From: JANRLT01 sp041736895
GTDB lineage: Bacteria > Planctomycetota > Planctomycetia > Pirellulales > JALHPA01
DNA length: 64,000 bases
NCBI GenBank assembly: GCA_041736895.1
Contig: JBGSSS010000095.1
Span: 10,383 to 74,382, forward strand
Reading direction: 5' to 3'
Shown here: positions 61,323-64,000 of the stretch, piece after piece
How the letters are laid out: the number at the start of each line of letters is the position of its first letter
Position numbering within the stretch: the stretch's first letter is position 1
The notes under the pieces: model-generated
The model's input: the letters and a program-made list of their open reading frames with translations, nothing else
Database searches by the model: none
What the model was told of the DNA's origin: nothing
Position numbers and translations under genes: made by a program

Positions 61323-61643
61323 ATGAATTATGAGAATGAGCTCTCCGGGACCGATCAGGAAGAAGCGGTTGATCAGGAGTTAAAGGACTTGGCCCTCGAA
61401 GCCAGAATCTTGCAATTCCTCTCCAGCCGCCATGTTCCGGGTTTGCGAAATCTCTGTGTTCGAGCCAAGAACGGCATTGTGACGGTGACCGGCAAAGTTC
61501 TCACTTTCTATGAGAAACAACTATGCAATCAGTGCTGCCGAATGGTGCCGGGAATTTTGCAATTGATCAATATGGTGGACGTTTGCGGCATCCATGCCCG
61601 CGATGCTCATCAACTCGAAGAAGCGGCTCCAGTGGGGTCGTGA
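61323..61643 (+). CDS. BON-domain protein
   Basis: 106 residues from the ATG of MNYENELSG; a TTG seven codons upstream is possible. LEARILQFLSSRHVPGLRNL, CVRAKNGIVTVTGKVLTFYE and LQLINMVDVCGIHARD follow the BON fold (bacterial OsmY and nodulation domain). BON proteins bind phospholipids or act in envelope stress. No signal peptide, so cytosolic. Three cysteines near the end (CNQCCRM) are unusual. It is followed by the C-rich-loop hairpin tract. Confidence 0.75.
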   Translation: MNYENELSGTDQEEAVDQELKDLALEARILQFLSSRHVPGLRNLCVRAKNGIVTVTGKVLTFYEKQLCNQCCRMVPGILQLINMVDVCGIHARDAHQLEEAAPVGS

Positions 61644-61782
61644 CCACGCAATCAAAACAAACTGCTCAGTAACAATTCAACGCACGTCACAACGCCCCGT
61701 TGTCACGAGCAAAACCAAAACACAATTCATTCGGCATGATCTTCAAACAAAGACTATTATGCCGGATGAACAACCGAACAAG

Positions 61783-61834
61783 CCCAGGGTTGCACTTCTA
61801 GCTCCTCCCTCACTCCCCCAATCGCAACCCTGGG
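61783..61834 (+). ncRNA. C-rich-loop hairpin 1 (sRNA candidate)
   Basis: CCCAGGGTTGC (61783-61793) pairs perfectly with GCAACCCTGGG (61824-61834). The loop holds the 25-nt sequence at 61795-61819 with core CTCCTCCCTCACTCCCCC. The same 25 nt form the loop of the hairpin at 61942. A 30-codon frame passes through this copy (from ATG 61759) but the second copy has a stop in the same phase, so the conservation is at RNA level. Candidate anti-Shine-Dalgarno regulatory RNA. Confidence 0.6.
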
Positions 61835-61854
61835 TCTGTACACAACGTTAGGAA

Positions 61855-61938
61855 ATGATCGAGACAACCGCTGCAGTCACGCCCTTACCCCCGTCAGGGC
61901 TGACTGTGGCCCCAAGTTTGAAAGTGGTTTTTAAGTAG
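61855..61938 (+). CDS. Possible 27-residue peptide between the hairpins
   Basis: ATG at 61855 with TTAGGAA just before, 27 codons, TAG at 61936. The product begins MIETTAAVTPLPPSG and ends LKVVFK. It ends three bases before the stem of hairpin 2. No similarity known; could be chance. Confidence 0.3.
   Translation: MIETTAAVTPLPPSGLTVAPSLKVVFK
61874..61906 (+). repeat. Small hairpin with C-rich loop
   Basis: CAGTCA(C)GCCCT pairs with AGGGC-TGACTG with one bulge; the loop is TACCCCCGTC. A third C-rich loop within 200 bp. Confidence 0.5.
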
Positions 61939-61941
61939 TTT

Positions 61942-62009
61942 AGGCCCGGAGTCACCCTCTTCTAGCTCCTCCCTCACTCCCCCCAGGGTGACCCCGGGCC
62001 TATTTTTTA
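61942..62009 (+). ncRNA. C-rich-loop hairpin 2 with T-tract (sRNA candidate/terminator)
   Basis: AGGCCCGG-AGTCACCCT (61942-61958) pairs with AGGGTGA-CCCCGGGCCT (61985-62001). The stem differs from hairpin 1, but the loop carries the same 25 nt (61959-61983). TATTTTTTA follows, so this can end transcription. Stem change with an identical loop points to selection on the loop. Confidence 0.65.
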
Positions 62010-62037
62010 GCTTATCTGGTTCAGTGAGGGATTTTTG

Positions 62038-62094
62038 ATGGCCATCTATCGCAAGTTCACGGCCCTGCTCATGTGGCTGTTTCGCCATTGCTGA
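62038..62094 (+). CDS. Possible 18-residue membrane micropeptide
   Basis: GAGGG seven bases before ATG 62038, then MAIYRKFTALLMWLFRHC and TGA. Hydrophobic with basic ends. Directly after the T-tract of hairpin 2. The ribosome binding site is good; coding remains unproven. Confidence 0.35.
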   Translation: MAIYRKFTALLMWLFRHC

Positions 62095-62160
62095 GCCAAT
62101 TGTTTCTTCTCACGGCGTTTCGCGTTATAGTGAAATCTTGCCCGCAGAGTTCCTTCTGAC

Positions 62161-63309
62161 TTGCTGGCAATTCCATTTCTTGGGACATCCGGCTCCGTGA
62201 CTTCGCTTCTTTCACTCCTGCGACGCAAGATCTTCACGCAGACCTTGTTCTGCTGCGCGTTGCTGCTGGCCGTGAATGCGCTGGCCGCCGACCCCGAACC
62301 GGTTCTCGTCTTTACGAATCGTTCGTCGCTGCCGATTCGGGCCGAAGTTCACACGCCCAAGCCCTCGAAATTTGCGATCCAATTGGAGCCGGAAGAGCTG
62401 ACGTCGATTCCGTTTCGAGAAGGCTCGACGTTGCAAGCGGCCCAGCCCGGGTTGCCCGCGCTCGCGTTGCGTCCCGATACGATCTATGTCTTTAGCGATG
62501 CCGGCCCGGGGCAAGGTTGGGTTTGCAAGCCCGTGGCGCTCGCGGCTCCGCCGAACTGGCGCTTGTTGCCACGGCCTCAGCACGCGCTGCTAGCGGCGCA
62601 AGCCCCTGCGGCGGATTCCAAAGACAACAACGTGATCAAGGTCGTCCTGGCCGTGGACGATGACGAGCTCACGGCCAAGGCCGTTTGGGAGAAACGGTAT
62701 CGCCAACGAATCGCCGCCGCGAGCCAGATCCTGGAATATCACACCGGGCTCAAACTCGAAATCGTCGCGCAAACCACTTGGGTCACGAGCAACCACATTA
62801 CCGACTTCGAGAAAAGCCTGGCCGAGTTCGAACGCACGGTCCGACCCGCGGGCCCCACCGACTTGGTCATCGGCTTCACCAGTCAATACGATCTGCAACG
62901 CGGGCGGATTCACTTGGGCGGAACGCGCGGGTTGTTCGCGACGCATATCATGCTCCGCGAAGGCTCCAAACAGATGTCCGAGATCGAAAAACTCGAAGTC
63001 CTCGTTCACGAGCTCGGGCATTACCTCGGCGCCAATCACTCGAGTTATGACAATTCGGTCATGCGGCCGATTCTTGGCGATCGGCAAGCTCGGGAAAAGC
63101 GTTTTCGCATTCTCTACGATCCGTTGAATGCCTTGGCGATCAATCTGGTCGCGGCCGAATATCGGGCGAATCATGTCCGCCGCCGCATCGAGCTGAGCGA
63201 CGCCACGCGCGAGAAACTGCTGGCGATTTACGCTGAGCAAACGCGCGAGTTCCCCGAGGATCCCTCGACCAAGGCAATGCTCACCGCGATCGGGGCGATC
63301 ACCAAGTAG
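62161..63309 (+). CDS. Secreted metzincin-type zinc metalloprotease
   Basis: 382 residues from TTG; GTG 62197 (VTSLLSLLRRKIFTQ) is an alternative and both leave the signal peptide (FCCALLLAVNALAADP). The zinc motif is HELGHYLGANH (His283, Glu284, His287, His293), the HExxHxxGxxH pattern of metzincins, with a following S-x-M turn (SYDNSVMRP). The N-terminal 150 residues are beta-rich with no match known to me. Substrate unknown. Confidence 0.85.
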   Translation: MLAIPFLGTSGSVTSLLSLLRRKIFTQTLFCCALLLAVNALAADPEPVLVFTNRSSLPIRAEVHTPKPSKFAIQLEPEELTSIPFREGSTLQAAQPGLPALALRPDTIYVFSDAGPGQGWVCKPVALAAPPNWRLLPRPQHALLAAQAPAADSKDNNVIKVVLAVDDDELTAKAVWEKRYRQRIAAASQILEYHTGLKLEIVAQTTWVTSNHITDFEKSLAEFERTVRPAGPTDLVIGFTSQYDLQRGRIHLGGTRGLFATHIMLREGSKQMSEIEKLEVLVHELGHYLGANHSSYDNSVMRPILGDRQAREKRFRILYDPLNALAINLVAAEYRANHVRRRIELSDATREKLLAIYAEQTREFPEDPSTKAMLTAIGAITK

Positions 63310-63420
63310 CGTAGTCTTTAATCGACGCGAAAAGAATTGTTGTTTTACTTTGCGAGGGAGCGCCATACACTGAGTCGTCTTAACTAGAAAAGTGCTATGC
63401 AGCAAGCGGTTGCGTTCCAA

Positions 63421-63510
63421 TACGCATTCCAGTTAAAAGCAGCGATGTGAACAAACTGGTCAATATTTGGGAGGGCGAAGCACCTGTCGAGCCGTTTGCT
63501 GCATAGTCCT
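63421..63510 (+). repeat. Direct repeat copy 1, WEGEAPVEP type
   Basis: TACGCATTCCAGTTAAAAGC ... TTTGGGAGGGCGAAGCACCT then GTCGAGCCGTTTGCTG. One frame reads N-I-W-E-G-E-A-P-V-E-P-F. Copy 2 (63702-63790) reads L-W-E-G-E-V-P-A-E-P-F. I recognise W-E-G-E-A-P-A-E-P as a very frequent translated repeat in planctomycete genomes. Confidence 0.8.
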
Positions 63511-63701
63511 ATGTAAAAGTGGGTCCAAGGAGCGCGGTGATTCGTTGGGAGATGGATCGAGCCACTATTGATCGAATCGCGCGAATCAGGACATCGAGAG
63601 CCAGAAGAAGCTGTGATTCAAGCCTGGCACCACAGTGTGATGGCCGTCAAACTAATGGAAACTGTCTATTCGGCAAAAATCCATGACCGCGCTGTTATTT
63701 A

Positions 63702-63790
63702 TACGCTTTCTAGTTAAAAACAGCGCGGCCAGAATAAGGGCCAGTCTTTGGGAGGGTGAGGTTCCTGCCGAACCGTTCGTCGTTCAACCT
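63702..63790 (+). repeat. Direct repeat copy 2, WEGEVPAEP type
   Basis: TACGCTTTCTAGTTAAAAAC ... TTTGGGAGGGTGAGGTTCCT then GCCGAACCGTTCGTCG. Diverged from copy 1 mostly at the third-base positions of the frame above, and in the middle. Confidence 0.8.
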
Positions 63791-63866
63791 TCTGCGAAAT
63801 GAAATTGGGGCGTAAGAGCCCTGTTGTTCATTGGGATGCGCATGACGAATTTTTCTCGATCATTAC

Positions 63867-63904
63867 ACGCAACAAGCCCGGCGTTTCCGCCGGGCTTGTT
63901 GTGT
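63867..63904. terminator. 13-bp GC hairpin AACAAGCCCGGCG-TTTC-CGCCGGGCTTGTT
   Basis: Perfect 13-bp stem with outer pairs and a TTTC loop. No T-run. May terminate a transcript from an adjacent gene beyond the window. Confidence 0.7.
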
Positions 63905-64000
63905 AGTACAGATGATTTTGCAGCTATGCCGCAGGCTTAAGCTTGTTGCAAAGCCAAGCAGCTTTACTTCTGCTTACGGCGGAGGCTCCAGCCAGCGAAG

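Larger units (their letters stand above)
63310..64000. other. 691 bp without a supported gene
   Basis: Holds the two direct-repeat copies and a strong hairpin listed separately. No frame here has homology known to me or a good ribosome binding site. Confidence 0.6.

Noticed and set aside
61759..61851. 30-codon ORF through hairpin 1
   Set aside because: The equivalent frame in the second hairpin has a stop just upstream of the shared loop, and no ribosome binding site is seen. The conservation is better explained by RNA.
63421..63790. A riboswitch in the twin repeat (GGGAGGGTGAGGTTCCTGCC resembles part of an M-box)
   Set aside because: The similarity is limited to about a dozen bases, no downstream gene follows, and the translated W-E-G-E motif identifies a known type of repeat instead.

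Overview
The window is about 64 kb of a GC-rich bacterial chromosome that looks like a planctomycete, probably of the order Pirellulales. The clues are a Tat-exported DUF1501 protein next to a DUF1549/DUF1553 protein with a C-x2-C-H motif, many lineage-type secreted proteins with proline- or glutamine-rich regions, BamD-like and LptE-like outer-membrane lipoproteins, and many short palindromic intergenic repeats, including two copies of an element that would translate as W-E-G-E-x-P-x-E-P. I see no rRNA, tRNA, CRISPR array, transposase or phage gene. The region reads as core chromosome with dispersed repeats.

Layout. 0-8.7 kb: the 3' part of ychF, a small cysteine-motif secreted protein behind a long hairpin, a TSUP permease, three SAM methyltransferases, a GNAT-like transferase, a HAD phosphatase, an SpsF-like nucleotidyltransferase and a small KOW protein. 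8.8-19.2 kb: a large secreted protein with a duplicated C-terminal module, an S9 (DPP IV-like) peptidase, AMP nucleosidase, the DUF1501 and DUF1549/1553 pair, and a TfoX C-terminal-domain protein. 19.2-24.4 kb: a hicB-like/yefM/yoeB toxin-antitoxin cluster, a Gln/Gly/Pro-rich coiled-coil membrane protein, a DCC-family protein, a CitG homologue and a cyclophilin lipoprotein. 24.8-32.8 kb: a coupled ABC exporter locus, a NarL-type response regulator, a class IV aminotransferase, a Gfo/Idh/MocA dehydrogenase and birA. 33-42.2 kb: two paralogous exported beta-rich proteins and a complete oligopeptide ABC operon (substrate-binding protein, two permeases, two ATPases). 42.5-49.5 kb: an ArsR regulator, a TlpA-like thioredoxin, a SPOUT methyltransferase, purA, a BrnT-like/Xre pair with a palindromic operator in its promoter, uppS-cdsA and phoH. 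49.6-61 kb: pgpH-like HD hydrolase, ybeY, a CNNM/CorC-type protein, recO, bamD-like, lptE-like, folP, a secreted protein, a TPR lipoprotein and a second Gfo/Idh/MocA protein. 61-64 kb: a BON-domain gene behind a well-spaced sigma-54-like promoter, then a 500-bp non-coding tract with two hairpins sharing a 25-nt C-rich loop, a metzincin-type protease, and a gene-free end with a diverged direct repeat.

How it fits together. phoH, pgpH, ybeY, the CBS/CorC protein and recO keep a gene order known from many bacteria (RNA maturation, cyclic dinucleotide turnover, ion homeostasis, recombination). uppS-cdsA supply lipid carriers and phospholipid precursors. The BamD-like and LptE-like lipoproteins support a Gram-negative-type outer membrane, consistent with the two beta-rich exported paralogues. 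The peptide importer and the secreted S9 peptidase would suit peptide scavenging.

The least explained signals are non-coding. They are: the twin C-rich-loop hairpins after the sigma-54/BON gene; a hairpin that covers the ribosome binding site of the small Cys-motif protein; and at least seven families of intergenic palindromes that sit at gene ends, inside the peptide-transporter operon, and in one case form the C-terminal codons of a gene.
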